This document shows positions 8,738 through 17,896 of a stretch of 64,000 bases of DNA, one piece after another. Source of the stretch: CAMAVH01 sp046297835. GTDB lineage: Bacteria; Pseudomonadota; Alphaproteobacteria; SMXQ01. A program made the translations under genes and the position numbers. Below the pieces are notes generated by a model, which made no database searches, was not told the origin of the DNA, and worked only from the letters and a program-made list of their open reading frames with translations. Location of the stretch: positions 45,050 through 109,049 of the forward strand of contig JBKBHI010000012.1 in assembly GCA_046297835.1 (NCBI GenBank). Direction: 5' to 3'. Within the stretch, counting starts at the first letter, position 1. Each line of letters starts with the position of its first letter.

Positions 8738-9134
8738 GATGATGCCCTTAATTGCGTATGGCTCGATGCTGGCCCCAAAGGCACAAGCAATCGCAACATC
8801 ATGGGCGTGTAACACATAGGCAAGACCGAACTTTTGATAGACTTTGCCTATGTTGAGCGGTGTTTTTGCGGGCGCTAATTTCTAGGCAGCAGGTGCATCA
8901 AATCGCGCGTTTTCCGTATGTTAGCGTCCCGAATGCTAAAAGACATACATGACAAAGCTATTTTGACGGTTGTATCGGTCTCGTCCGCTTAGGCATAAAA
9001 GCCCCTGCATTTGAAATGGGCACAGTCAAGAAAATGTGGCCCAATTGCTAGGCTATTGAGACTTTTGCGAAATTCGCCGTCTGTTGCGGACCTGCAACAA
9101 ATTTGTCAAAGAATTTCGGGACGATAGCGGGAAA
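8738..9134. other. Intergenic region upstream of the porin gene
   Basis: About 400 bp, clearly AT-richer than its neighbours. It lies between the porin start and the methyltransferase stop, both on the minus strand, and should hold the porin promoter. I see no reading frame with coding character, no terminator-like hairpin and no repeat. Confidence 0.5.
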
Positions 9135-9878
9135 TTATGAACCCTTTCGGAACAAATTGACCCGGAAGAGCTGATCGAGGCTGAGCCCTTCCGCCGTCCG
9201 TGCCGCGGCGGCTTCGAAGGCGTCGCGGATCTCCGCCTCGCGCGCGGCGAACAGCGCCCGGCGCTTCTCGCCGCGCGCCAGTTGCGCGTCGCGCCATTCC
9301 TCGTAGGCCGCGAATTGCCTGCGCACGCGATACAGCAGCTCCGTTTGCGCCGCGAGCCCGGCCTCCGGCAAGGCGGCGAGCGCGGCATAAGCCGCCGCGC
9401 GAACCTCCGTCTCGTCGTTCACCGCCTTGGTCGCGTCGTGATAGTTGCCCCAGGCGACCGGCTCCATGACGTAAAGCACACCGCCGTCCGGCAGCAGCCG
9501 CGCCGCTTCGCGCAACGCGCCCGCCATGTCGCTCATATGGTGCAGGCTGTTGGAGAAGACGACGACGTCGAACGTGCCGTCGCCGAAGGGCAAGGCCTCG
9601 CCGCGGCCATGATGGAAGGCGATGGCGAGCCCGGCTTCGGCGGCGGCGCGCTCGGCTTCGGCGACAACCTCCGCGTTGGCGTCGATCCCGCTGACGTTGG
9701 CGCCGCGCTTGGCCATCAGCCGGGTGAACTTGCCGGCGCCGCAACCGATATCGAGCAAGCGGCGGTCCGCGGTCGGCAGCAATTCGCCGGCGATGGTCGC
9801 GTTGTCGGAGAATCGGGTGGCGGCGATCGCGGCCGCGTCGGGACGCAAGGCGCGCGCGGCTTGCTCTGACTCTGTCAT
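9135..9878 (-). CDS. Class I SAM-dependent methyltransferase
   Basis: A 247-residue Rossmann-fold methyltransferase. Motif I is LLDIGCGAGKFT near residue 41, followed by the acidic end of beta-2 (SGIDANAEVV), and motif IV-like FDVVVFSNSLHHM near 103, as in UbiE/Methyltransf_11 proteins. The ATG at 9878 has AGGAAGG 9 bases upstream; a GTG at 9884 is also possible. The acceptor substrate cannot be deduced. It is divergent from the MFS gene with a 69 bp gap, so shared regulation is possible. Confidence 0.88.
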   Translation of the reverse strand: MTESEQAARALRPDAAAIAATRFSDNATIAGELLPTADRRLLDIGCGAGKFTRLMAKRGANVSGIDANAEVVAEAERAAAEAGLAIAFHHGRGEALPFGDGTFDVVVFSNSLHHMSDMAGALREAARLLPDGGVLYVMEPVAWGNYHDATKAVNDETEVRAAAYAALAALPEAGLAAQTELLYRVRRQFAAYEEWRDAQLARGEKRRALFAAREAEIRDAFEAAAARTAEGLSLDQLFRVNLFRKGS

Positions 9879-9947
9879 CTGCACTAGCCTTCCTGTTCGT
9901 TCAGATCGGCGTTCGCCGTTCGCGCCAGTCTAGCGCAAGCCGCGCCG

Positions 9948-11195
9948 ATGCCTAGCCAAACGGTTCCCGTGCCGCACGCCTCCCCTCCGCCCTCCGTCAA
10001 CGGCGGCGCGCCAGATTCGGCCTTGCGCGCCATCGCCTGGCCGCTCGCCATGACGCTGCTCGCCCAGGTGATCGCCTCCTGGGCGAACCTGACTGTGCCG
10101 GTTTTTGCCGTGCGCCTAGCCGACGGCATCGGCGTGTCGGCGACCTGGATCGGCGTCTATGTCTCGCTGACCTATTTCAGCGCCATGATTTCGTCGGTGC
10201 TGTGCGGGCCGCTCATCTTGCGCTACGGCGCGATCCGCATCAGCCAGGCGTGCCTGCTGATCGCCGCTTGCAGCCTGGCGCTCCTCACCGCCTCGACTTT
10301 GCCGCTCGCGATCGTCAGCGCGCTGGTCATGGGGATCGCCTACGGGCCGACGACGCCCGCCTCCTCGCACATCCTGTCGGCGCAGACGCCGCCCAAGCTG
10401 ATGCCGCTGATCTTCTCGCTCAAACAGACCGGCGTGCCGCTCGGCGGCATGCTGGCGGGGGCCGCCGTGCCGCCGCTCGTGCTGCTCTATGATTGGCAGG
10501 GCGCGGCCTGGATCGTCGCCGGTTTCGCGCTCGCCGGCATCTTTGTGCTGCAGCCGTTGCGCGGACGTCTCGACGCCGAGCGCGATCCGGCGCAGCCTCT
10601 GCTGGTCAACCCGCTGCGCTCTATCGGCATGGTCTGGCGCGCGCCCGGCCTGCGCCGCATGGCGCTGCTCTCCATGGCGTTCTCGGCCGTGCAGATGTGC
10701 CTGCTGTCCTACCTCGTCACCTACATGGTGGTGGAGGTGGGGCGCGATCTCGTGACCGCCGGCCTGATCCTGGCGGCGGCGCAGATGGCCGGCGTCGGCG
10801 GGCGCATCTTGTGGGGCGGCGTCTCCGGCTTGCTGCTCACCGCGCGCCAGGTGTTGATGCTGCTCGGCCTGCTCATGGCCATCTGCGGCGCGGTGATGGC
10901 GCTGGTCAGCCCGACCTGGCCGCTCGTCGGCCTGTTCGCCCTGGCGGCGCTCTACGGCGCGACGGCGATCAGCTGGAACGGCGTGCAGCTCGCCGAATTG
11001 TCGCGTCTGTCGCCGCCGGGCCAGGCGGTGATGGCGACGGGCGGCTCGCTGTTCTTCACCTTCACCGGCGTTATGCTCGGCCCGACCTTGTTCGGCGTCT
11101 GGGTGACGGCGACCGGCAGCTATTCCGCCGGCTTCTTCGCGCTCGCCGCGCTCGGCCTGATTGGCGCGGCCTTGCTGGTCAAGCGCTACGAGTAG
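9948..11195 (+). CDS. MFS transporter
   Basis: A 415-residue inner-membrane permease with 12 hydrophobic helices and the two-domain MFS layout. A substrate-binding helix segment FSLKQTGVPLGGMLAG near residue 155 resembles the CynX/NimT-like and related anion or drug MFS groups. Substrate and direction are unknown. Its 3' end overlaps the convergent glucokinase gene by 17 bp, so no terminator separates the two. Confidence 0.85.
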   Translation: MPSQTVPVPHASPPPSVNGGAPDSALRAIAWPLAMTLLAQVIASWANLTVPVFAVRLADGIGVSATWIGVYVSLTYFSAMISSVLCGPLILRYGAIRISQACLLIAACSLALLTASTLPLAIVSALVMGIAYGPTTPASSHILSAQTPPKLMPLIFSLKQTGVPLGGMLAGAAVPPLVLLYDWQGAAWIVAGFALAGIFVLQPLRGRLDAERDPAQPLLVNPLRSIGMVWRAPGLRRMALLSMAFSAVQMCLLSYLVTYMVVEVGRDLVTAGLILAAAQMAGVGGRILWGGVSGLLLTARQVLMLLGLLMAICGAVMALVSPTWPLVGLFALAALYGATAISWNGVQLAELSRLSPPGQAVMATGGSLFFTFTGVMLGPTLFGVWVTATGSYSAGFFALAALGLIGAALLVKRYE

Positions 11196-12252
11196 CGGTC
11201 GAGCGCGCCGACGGCGCTGAGCGCCGCGTCTTATCGGAGTCGGCCGCGCGGTCGAGCGCGGCCGCCAGCCCGACGAAGGCCGGCAGCTTGTGCGTCACCA
11301 GATAGGTCGGGATGGCGCTGAGATAGCCGCGATAGCGGCCCTTGGCGGCGAAGCGTTCGCGGAACAGCTCGGCGTCGAACAGCGGCCCCAATCGGCCGAC
11401 GATGCCGCCGGCGAGATAGACCCCGCCGCGCGCGCCGTAGCTGAGCGCCAGATTGCCGGCAACGCTGCCGAGCAGGGCGCAGAACTGCCGCACTGCCTCG
11501 CGCGCCAGAACCTCGCCGCGCGCCGCGCGCCGCGTCACGTCGGCGGCGCGCACGGTCCTCGCCTGCGCGCCGCGCGATTCGGCCAGCGCGCTGTAGAGAT
11601 TTTCCAGGCCTTGGCCGGAGATGACGCGTTCGGCCGAGACATGGCCGAAGCGCCGCCGCAACGCCGAGAGCAGCTCGTCCTCGGCCGCGTCGACCGGCGA
11701 CAGCGTGGCGTGGCCGCCTTCGGTGGCGACCGCCTGCCACTCGCCCGGATGGGCCGCGAGCGGGATCAGCGCGGCGACGCCGAGGCCGGTGCCCGGACCC
11801 AGCGCCACCAGCGGCATGCCGCGCGCCGGCTTGCCGCCGCCGATCTTGCGCAGGTCGGCCGGGCCCAGGTGCGGCAGGCTTTCGGCGACGGCGGCGAAAT
11901 CGTTGACGGCCAGCAGGCTGTCGAAGCCGAAGGCGCGCTTGAGGGCGGGCAGGGAGATCGACCAGGGCAGGTTGGTCATGCGGATGCGCTGGCCGACCAC
12001 CGGCCCGGCGATGGCGAAGGCGGCCGCGCGCGGCCGGGCCTCGGCGCGAAGCCCGATGTCCCGGAAATAATGCTGCAGCGCCGCTTCGGCGCCGTCGAAG
12101 TCGGCGGCGGCGTAGCGCCGCACCCGTATCGCCGCGCCGCGCGATTGCAGCGCGAGGCGCAAATTGGTGCCGCCGAAATCGCCGAGCAGGCGGTAGGGAG
12201 TGGAACGGGCGGCGCGCGCGTTCTTCGGGGGAGATGGGCGAACGCGGCTCAT
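11179..12252 (-). CDS. glk: Glucokinase (Glk family)
   Basis: A 357-residue cytoplasmic glucose kinase of the bacterial Glk type (ATP + glucose to glucose 6-phosphate). Motifs: phosphate-1 loop DFGGTN (25-30), VNDFAAVAESLP with the catalytic aspartate, the LGPGTGLG phosphate loop, and EGGHATLSP. The ATG at 12252, with TGAGGA upstream, lies 8 bp after the otsA stop; an in-frame start at 12312 would run into otsA. Operon order is GH15, otsA, glk, so glucose released from trehalose or glucan would be rephosphorylated here. The C-terminus has a basic Ser/Arg-rich tail. Confidence 0.93.
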   Translation of the reverse strand: MSRVRPSPPKNARAARSTPYRLLGDFGGTNLRLALQSRGAAIRVRRYAAADFDGAEAALQHYFRDIGLRAEARPRAAAFAIAGPVVGQRIRMTNLPWSISLPALKRAFGFDSLLAVNDFAAVAESLPHLGPADLRKIGGGKPARGMPLVALGPGTGLGVAALIPLAAHPGEWQAVATEGGHATLSPVDAAEDELLSALRRRFGHVSAERVISGQGLENLYSALAESRGAQARTVRAADVTRRAARGEVLAREAVRQFCALLGSVAGNLALSYGARGGVYLAGGIVGRLGPLFDAELFRERFAAKGRYRGYLSAIPTYLVTHKLPAFVGLAAALDRAADSDKTRRSAPSARSTATRSA

Positions 12253-12260
12253 GATGGTCC

Positions 12261-13643
12261 TCAGGCGCGGATGTGCGCGCTGCGCAAAGTGGCGACGAAA
12301 TTGCCGCGCCAATGGCCGATGTCCTGACGCGTCACCGAATCCATGGCCTCGCGCCAGCGCGCCTGGCGCTCCTCGAGGGGCATGTCGAGCGCGCGGTCCA
12401 TCGCTTCGGCCAGCTCGTCGACATCGTAAGGGTTGACGATCAGCGCGCTGCCGAGCTGCTCCGCCGCGCCGGCGAAGGCCGAGAGCACCAGAACGCCGGG
12501 ATCGGCCGGATCCTGCGCCGCGATATATTCCTTGGCGACGAGATTCATGCCGTCGCGCAGCGGTGTCACCAGGCCGACGCGCGAGAAGCGGAAGAAGCCG
12601 GCGAGGGTCTGGCGCGTGAAGCTGCGGTTAAGGTAGCGCAGCGGCATCCAGTCGTATTCGGCGAAGCCGCCGTTGATGTGGCCGGCGCTGGCTTCGAGCT
12701 TGGCGCGGATTTCGGAATATTCGGCGACGTCCGCCCGCGTCGGCGGCGCGATCTGCATGTAGGTCACGCGCTTGCGCCGCTCGGGGAAGCGCGCGAGCAG
12801 GCGCTCGAAGGCGGCGAAACGCTCGATCAGGCCTTTGCTGTAGTCGAGCCGATCGACGCCGACCATCAGGTCGCGGCCCTGCAAGCTGTCGCGCAGGCGC
12901 GTCACGCTCGGCGTCTCGGCCGAGCGCGCGGCGAAGCCGGCGATATTGTCCGCGTCGACGCCGATAGGGAAGGCTTCGGCGCTGAACACGCGCGCGCCGA
13001 GCGCGAGGCGGCCGTCGGGACGGCGCGCGGCGCCCAGCTCGTGCAGCGCGTAGTCGATGAAATTGTCGCGGTCGCTCTGCGTCTGGAAGCCGACGACATC
13101 GTAGGCGGCGAGGGTTTCGCCGACCAGCTTGTGGCGCGGCAGCGAGGCGAAGACCTGGCGCGCGGGAAAGGGCGTGTGCAGGAAAAAGCCGATGGGATGG
13201 CCGACGCCGCGCTTGCGGAGCTCCTCGCCGAGCGGGATCAGGTGATAGTCCTGTATCCACAACACGTCGTCGGGCTTCAGCAACGGGAGCGTCAAGTCGG
13301 CGAAGCGGGCGTTGACGCGCTGGTAGGCGCCGAGCGCGGCGCGCGAGAAATTCACCAGCCCGAGGCGGTAATGGAACAGCGGCCACAACACGGAATTGGC
13401 AAAGCCGTTGTAGTAGCCCTGGTAATCGTCGGGCGCGAGGTCGATGGTCGCGTAGTCGATGCGGCCGGCGTTGAAGCGCTTGGGCGCATCGCCGGGATTG
13501 TCGCTCGTCTCGCCGCTGAAGCCGACCCAGATGCCGCCCGATTCGCGCAAGGCCGCGAGCATGCCGACGGCGAGGCCGCCGGTGCTGGCCGGCCGGCCGT
13601 CGGCGACGGTCACGCGGTTCGAGACGACGATGAGGCGGCTCAC
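12261..13643 (-). CDS. otsA: Trehalose-6-phosphate synthase OtsA
   Basis: A 460-residue GT20 enzyme joining UDP- (or GDP-) glucose and glucose 6-phosphate to trehalose 6-phosphate. It shows GGLAVGM (22-28, the G-loop), WIQDYHL (129-135), GVDRLDYSKGL with the phosphate-binding R265 and K270, and PLRDGMNLVAKEY near the C-terminus. Translation starts at GTG 13643, overlapping the GH15 stop as GTGA. A longer in-frame extension to 14195 is only a shadow of GH15. No OtsB phosphatase is adjacent, so the phosphatase must be elsewhere. Confidence 0.95.
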   Translation of the reverse strand: MSRLIVVSNRVTVADGRPASTGGLAVGMLAALRESGGIWVGFSGETSDNPGDAPKRFNAGRIDYATIDLAPDDYQGYYNGFANSVLWPLFHYRLGLVNFSRAALGAYQRVNARFADLTLPLLKPDDVLWIQDYHLIPLGEELRKRGVGHPIGFFLHTPFPARQVFASLPRHKLVGETLAAYDVVGFQTQSDRDNFIDYALHELGAARRPDGRLALGARVFSAEAFPIGVDADNIAGFAARSAETPSVTRLRDSLQGRDLMVGVDRLDYSKGLIERFAAFERLLARFPERRKRVTYMQIAPPTRADVAEYSEIRAKLEASAGHINGGFAEYDWMPLRYLNRSFTRQTLAGFFRFSRVGLVTPLRDGMNLVAKEYIAAQDPADPGVLVLSAFAGAAEQLGSALIVNPYDVDELAEAMDRALDMPLEERQARWREAMDSVTRQDIGHWRGNFVATLRSAHIRA

Positions 13644-15442
13644 AAAACGTCCTCCCACGGCCGGCTCAGCTTCATGGCGGTGTTGATGAGGCCGACCATC
13701 GAATAGGTCTGCGGGAAATTGCCCCACGGCTCGCCGGTCTTGACGTCCATATCCTCGGACAGAAGGCCGCAGGCGCTGCGCCGCGCCAGCATAACCTCGA
13801 ACAGCTCGCGGGCCTCGTCCTTGCGGCCGGCGTAGATCAGCGCCTCGATGTACCAGAAGGTGCAGACGTTGAAGGCGGTGGTCGGCACGCCGAAATCGTC
13901 GGCCGTGGCGTAGCGGAACATGGTGTCGCCGCGCCGCAAATCCTGCTCGATGGCGGCCAAGGTGCCGAGGAAGCGCGGATCGTCGCCTTCGAGGAAGCCG
14001 AGCGTCGGGATCAGCAGCAGGCTGGCGTCCATCTCGCGGCCGCCGAAGGTGCTGGCGAGCGCGCCGCGCTCGGCGTTCCAGGCCTGCGCCAGGATCGTGT
14101 CGCGGATGCGCGCCGCCGTCGCTTGCCAGTGATGCGCGCGGTCGGGCAATCGCAGGCGCGCGGCGATCTTGGCCAGCCGGTCGCAGGCCGCCCAACAGAG
14201 CAGGCTAGAATAGGTGTGGACATGGGCGCTGGTGCGCAGCTCCCACAGGCCGGCGTCGGGCTTGTCGTGCAGATCGGCGGCGATGGCGCCGATTTTCTCC
14301 AGCCGCTCGAACATGCGCTGATCGCCGGGGTGGATCAGGCGGCTGTCGAAGAACGCCTGGGTGCTGGCGAGCACGACGCTGCCGTAGATGTCGTTTTGGA
14401 TGTGCTCGTAGGCCTGGTTGCCGACGCGAACCGGCCCCATGCCGCGATAGCCGGCGAGGTCGGGCACTTCGCTTTCGAGCAGCTTCTCTTCCAGCATGAT
14501 GCCGTAGACCGGCTGCAGATGGCCGTGCTGCGCGCCGGCGGCGATATTGGCGATATAGCCGAGGTAATCCTCCATCGTCTTGGTCGCGCCGAGCTTGTTG
14601 AGCGCCTGGACGACGAAATAGGCGTCGCGCAGCCAGCAGAACCGGTAGTCCCAATTGCGCTGGGTGTGCGGCGCTTCGGGGATGGAGGTGGTCATGGCGG
14701 CGATGATCGCGCCGCTCTCCTCGAAGCTGCACAGCTTGAGCGTGATTGCCGCGCGGATGATCTCCTCTTGGAATTCCGGCGGCAGCGACAGGTAGCGCAC
14801 CCATTCGACCCAATATTCGTGGGTGCGCTCTTCCATCTCGCGGGCGTAGTCGGTGAGCGGACGGGTCAGCGTCTCGTCGGGGCCGAGCACCAAATTGGCC
14901 GGGCGGTCGACCAGCATCGGAATCTCGTCGACGACGAACGAGATCGGGATGTCGGTGGTCAGGCGCAGGGTCTGGCGCGGCAGGATGTAGCGCGCGTGGT
15001 TGCTGCCGCGCGTCACCTCGGGCCGGGCGGCGCCGTAGCCGCCTTGCGGACGGACCCGGATGCGGACGCGCGGCGTGCCGTTGAGCGGTTCCAGGCGGCG
15101 GACGATGGTGACCGGCCGGTAAAAGCGGCCCAATTGCTTGAAGCGCGGCGCGAGATCGATGACGCGCAGCGCCGCGCCGAACGTGTCGTAGAGGATCGTC
15201 TCGACGATGGCGCTGTTCTTGAGATAGCGCTGTTCGCTGCGGTCGAAATTCTCCAGCGCGATGTCGAACGCGCCGTCGGCGGCGTCGTCCCACTCGGTCG
15301 CCGCCGCGCCGCCGCCGAGCAGGCTGGAGAAGACCGGCTCGCCGTCGAAACGCGGCATGCAGGACCAGACGATGCGGGCCTGCTTGTCGATCAACGCGGA
15401 AAAGATGCAATTGCCGATGACGGCCAGGTCGAGTGTGCTCAT
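13640..15442 (-). CDS. Glycoside hydrolase family 15 (glucoamylase/trehalase-like)
   Basis: A 600-residue protein with the usual GH15 length and layout: an N-terminal beta-sandwich (to about residue 230) and an (alpha/alpha)6 barrel. Barrel motifs are RNWDYRFCWLRDAYF near 255, GLWELR with the presumed acid glutamate, and TGEPWGNFPQTYSMVGL near the C-terminus with the base glutamate. There is no signal peptide, so it acts in the cytoplasm. The ATG at 15442 (MSTLDLAVIGN) is preferred; 15457 is in frame. Bacterial GH15 proteins include glucoamylases, isomaltose-dextranases and trehalases. Coupling to otsA (GTGA overlap) and glk favours trehalose or short alpha-glucan hydrolysis. Confidence 0.9.
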   Translation of the reverse strand: MSTLDLAVIGNCIFSALIDKQARIVWSCMPRFDGEPVFSSLLGGGAAATEWDDAADGAFDIALENFDRSEQRYLKNSAIVETILYDTFGAALRVIDLAPRFKQLGRFYRPVTIVRRLEPLNGTPRVRIRVRPQGGYGAARPEVTRGSNHARYILPRQTLRLTTDIPISFVVDEIPMLVDRPANLVLGPDETLTRPLTDYAREMEERTHEYWVEWVRYLSLPPEFQEEIIRAAITLKLCSFEESGAIIAAMTTSIPEAPHTQRNWDYRFCWLRDAYFVVQALNKLGATKTMEDYLGYIANIAAGAQHGHLQPVYGIMLEEKLLESEVPDLAGYRGMGPVRVGNQAYEHIQNDIYGSVVLASTQAFFDSRLIHPGDQRMFERLEKIGAIAADLHDKPDAGLWELRTSAHVHTYSSLLCWAACDRLAKIAARLRLPDRAHHWQATAARIRDTILAQAWNAERGALASTFGGREMDASLLLIPTLGFLEGDDPRFLGTLAAIEQDLRRGDTMFRYATADDFGVPTTAFNVCTFWYIEALIYAGRKDEARELFEVMLARRSACGLLSEDMDVKTGEPWGNFPQTYSMVGLINTAMKLSRPWEDVL

Positions 15443-15579
15443 GCCCTGTCGAATCATGCGGTGAAAAGGAGGGGCCGGCAGGCCCGGCGGGATCGCGGCG
15501 GCGCGGCCCGTATGAGACCACGATGCGACGCTAGGAGTAAACTCCCGATGCTCGCCTTCGTTCCCGCGATTCCAAGGAT

Positions 15580-16455
15580 TTAGCGGCGGATTAGCGGCAC
15601 GGCGGCGGCGCGCGGCAACACTTGGCCGACCGGCACTTTGGCCATCGCCGGCTGGGCGCCGGCTTGGGCCATCATCGGGGGCGTATTGGCGCGGGGCGGC
15701 GCGCTGGTCGCGCCGGTCAGCACCGTTCCCGCGAGCGGCGGACGGGCGCTCATGTCGAGCGGCGCGCGCGCCGCCCCGAGCGTGTTGTCCCGCGCCGCCG
15801 CGTAAGCCGCGCGGCGTTCCTGATAGGCGGTCTGCACTTCGAGGCGGCGTTCCTCGGCGCTCTGGCGGCGCGAGGCGTTCCACAGCGTGGTGATCTTGGC
15901 GCGATAGCGGAAATGATGCTCCGGCGTCGCCGAATGGTAATTGCCGGCGGCAGCGATCCACGACTTGGTCTCGTCGAACTGGCTGCGCAGGAATTTGGCG
16001 GCATAGGCGACATTGCTGTCGGGCTCGAACGCCGTCTCCAGATCGGGAAAGGCGTTCGGGTGATACATCAGGTTGATCTGCATGCAGCCGACGTCGATGT
16101 TGCGGATGCCGCGCGCTTTCAGCGCCTGGACCTGGGCGATGGCTTCGGCCTTGGAGGCGAAGAACTGCCCCTTGCCCTCGGCAGTAACTGTCCAGGGCCA
16201 GGCAAAACTTGCCGAGTTTTGCTTGTCCCAGCGGCCCGATTCGGCGAGCGAGACGGCCGCCAGCAGCTGGCTCGGAATGCCGTGCTGGCGCTCCTGGCGC
16301 GCGATCGGCGCGGCGCAGGATTTCTTATTGGCGTCAAAGATTTGCGACGTGATCGGCGCGGCCGAAAGCGGCGCGCTCAGGCTCGCGCCGGCGAGCGCGG
16401 CGAGGCCGGTCAGGGCGGCGAGCAGGGCGATGCGGGGGCGAAGAATTTGGGTCAT
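15580..16455 (-). CDS. Lytic transglycosylase SLT-domain protein
   Basis: A 291-residue exported protein. It has an N-terminal signal-like hydrophobic segment (residues 8-33), then a goose-lysozyme-like SLT fold. The catalytic glutamate is E72 in LAAVSLAESGRW, and GCMQINLMYH is the family GLMQIN-type motif. A basic linker and a Pro/Ala-rich C-terminal tail follow (about 205-291). It should cleave the MurNAc-GlcNAc bond of peptidoglycan in the periplasm. It lies 137 bp upstream of the GH15 gene on the same strand but is unlikely to share its function. Confidence 0.88.
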   Translation of the reverse strand: MTQILRPRIALLAALTGLAALAGASLSAPLSAAPITSQIFDANKKSCAAPIARQERQHGIPSQLLAAVSLAESGRWDKQNSASFAWPWTVTAEGKGQFFASKAEAIAQVQALKARGIRNIDVGCMQINLMYHPNAFPDLETAFEPDSNVAYAAKFLRSQFDETKSWIAAAGNYHSATPEHHFRYRAKITTLWNASRRQSAEERRLEVQTAYQERRAAYAAARDNTLGAARAPLDMSARPPLAGTVLTGATSAPPRANTPPMMAQAGAQPAMAKVPVGQVLPRAAAVPLIRR

Positions 16456-16636
16456 GGCCCGATAGACTTCGCAAGGCGCGTGCCATCTTCAAAGCGTACC
16501 GGCGGGGACCATTCTGGCGCGCTGTAACAAAACGGTATGCCTCCTAGCACGCTGTATTATCAACGAAAACGCTCAGGGGGCGTGCGCACGACTCTTATAT
16601 AAAACATTTGATTTGGGTCAGGAGCGATGACATTCT

Positions 16637-16737
16637 TAGTTTGCGAACGAGGGATATGCGCCCTCGCTTCGTAAACACCCTTCTTGGGCGTTTCCTCCCT
16701 AGACTTCAGGGCCGCGCTTGCGCGGCCCTATTTTTTT
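16637..16737 (+). ncRNA. Candidate trans-acting small RNA with anti-SD motif and intrinsic terminator
   Basis: No protein gene on this strand explains the strong terminator here. Hairpin 1 pairs 16639-16653 with 16661-16676 (15 pairs, one bulged C and one G-U). Hairpin 2 pairs 16673-16680 with 16686-16693, with one mismatch. A single-stranded CCTCCCT follows at 16694-16700, complementary to Shine-Dalgarno sequences. The terminator stem is 16708-16716 with 16721-16729, then seven Ts (16731-16737). This is the architecture of alphaproteobacterial anti-SD sRNAs such as the alpha-r14/alpha-r15 groups. The 5' end is uncertain: TTGATT at 16608 and TATAAA at 16598 are possible promoter elements. A 15-codon frame with AGGAG before ATG 16627 overlaps hairpin 1. 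Confidence 0.65.
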
Positions 16738-16778
16738 GGGTTTTCAGGGCGGGGTTTGCGCCGCCCGCTTGCTCGGAT

Positions 16779-17720
16779 TCAGGGCCGCGCGCGCCCGATC
16801 AGGTCCGGCAGCCTGGTCTTCAACAGGGCGATAACCTCGCCCATATGCGCCGTCAGCGACGCGAGCTTGGGCTTGGCGGCGTAGCGCAGCTCGTCCATGT
16901 AAAGTTCGCGGTTGATCTCGATCTGCAGCGCGTGCACGCGCGCCGCCGGCTGGCCGTAATGCAGCGTGGTGAAGCCGCCGGAATAGGGCATGTTGCGCGT
17001 CACGCGATAGCCGAGATCGGTCAGCGCGCCTTCCACCGTCTGCGTCACCTCCGGCGCGCAGGACGCGCCGAAACAATCGCCGAGCACCATGTCGACGCGC
17101 TTCAAGCCGGCGTCGCGGTCCATCGGGCCGCCGATCGACGGCATCGAATGGCAATCGACGAGCAGGCAATAGCCGAACTGCTCGCGCGTGCGCTCGATCA
17201 GGCCCTGCAGGGTGCGGTGATAGGGGCGATAGAGCGCGTTGATGCGCTCGGCCGCCTCGGCGAAGCGCAGCTTGCGCTTGTAGATCTCCTCGCCGTTGGC
17301 GACGACGCGGGCGATGGTGCCGAGCCCGCCGGCGACGCGCGGCGAGGCGGCGTTGACGTAGGACGGCAGCTCGTCCTCGAACATCTCGGGATCGAGCTCG
17401 AACGGCTCGCGGTTGGGGTCGATGTAGGCGCGCGGGAAGAAGGCGCGCAGCAGCGGCGCGCCCAGCTCCGGCGCCGCGCCGTAAATCCGGTCGACGAAAC
17501 TGTCTTCCGAACGGCGCAGCATCTGCGGATCGAGCCGCGAGGCGGCGATGAATTCGTCGGGATAGCGGTCGCCGCTGTGCGGCGAGGCGAAAACGGCGGG
17601 GATGGTCTGGCGCGCCGGCTCGAGCACCTCGCAGACGGGACTGTCGGCGCTGCCGACGGCGATCGCTTGGACCCCTAAGCTTGCGCTCGGCGCGGCCGGA
17701 TTCTGCTCGTCGACGGACAT
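16779..17720 (-). CDS. N-formylglutamate amidohydrolase family protein
   Basis: A 313-residue FGase/HutG-family amidohydrolase. Family features are FASPHSGDRYP near residue 44 with a metal-ligand histidine, a following acidic RRSEDSFVDRIY segment, LLVDCHSMPS near 187, and a late QIEINRELYMDE segment with metal or substrate residues. Known members hydrolyse N-formyl-L-glutamate to glutamate and formate in histidine breakdown, but no hut genes are nearby. ATG 17720 was chosen over TTG 17738; neither has a clear ribosome-binding site. A second, shorter family member lies at 22925-23740. Confidence 0.85.
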   Translation of the reverse strand: MSVDEQNPAAPSASLGVQAIAVGSADSPVCEVLEPARQTIPAVFASPHSGDRYPDEFIAASRLDPQMLRRSEDSFVDRIYGAAPELGAPLLRAFFPRAYIDPNREPFELDPEMFEDELPSYVNAASPRVAGGLGTIARVVANGEEIYKRKLRFAEAAERINALYRPYHRTLQGLIERTREQFGYCLLVDCHSMPSIGGPMDRDAGLKRVDMVLGDCFGASCAPEVTQTVEGALTDLGYRVTRNMPYSGGFTTLHYGQPAARVHALQIEINRELYMDELRYAAKPKLASLTAHMGEVIALLKTRLPDLIGRARP

Positions 17721-17818
17721 GACGACAGTGTAGCGCAATCCGCCGGCCTGTCACCCGATGCGGCGAATCCCGCCGTTCCGGCGCTTTCGCGGGCCCGCCG
17801 GCGCGGGCCGGAACGGCC

Positions 17819-17846
17819 TTGAATTGCCGGAACGATGGGGTATAAC
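17819..17846 (+). promoter_or_regulatory. Sigma70-type promoter of tRNA-Val
   Basis: TTGAAT (17819-17824), a 16-base spacer and TATAAC (17841-17846). Each box has four or five consensus bases. It lies about 50 bp upstream of the mature tRNA 5' end, which allows a short 5' leader. Confidence 0.6.
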
Positions 17847-17896
17847 ACGCCTCCCACGGCGGCCGGGCGGCTTCGCAGCCTCAGGCCCCGTCGTGC

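Noticed and set aside
16561..16737. 6S RNA, tmRNA or SRP RNA as the identity of the orphan transcript.
   Set aside because: The length and the three-hairpin layout do not fit, and the SRP tetraloop region, the tmRNA tRNA-like ends and the 6S central bubble were not found.
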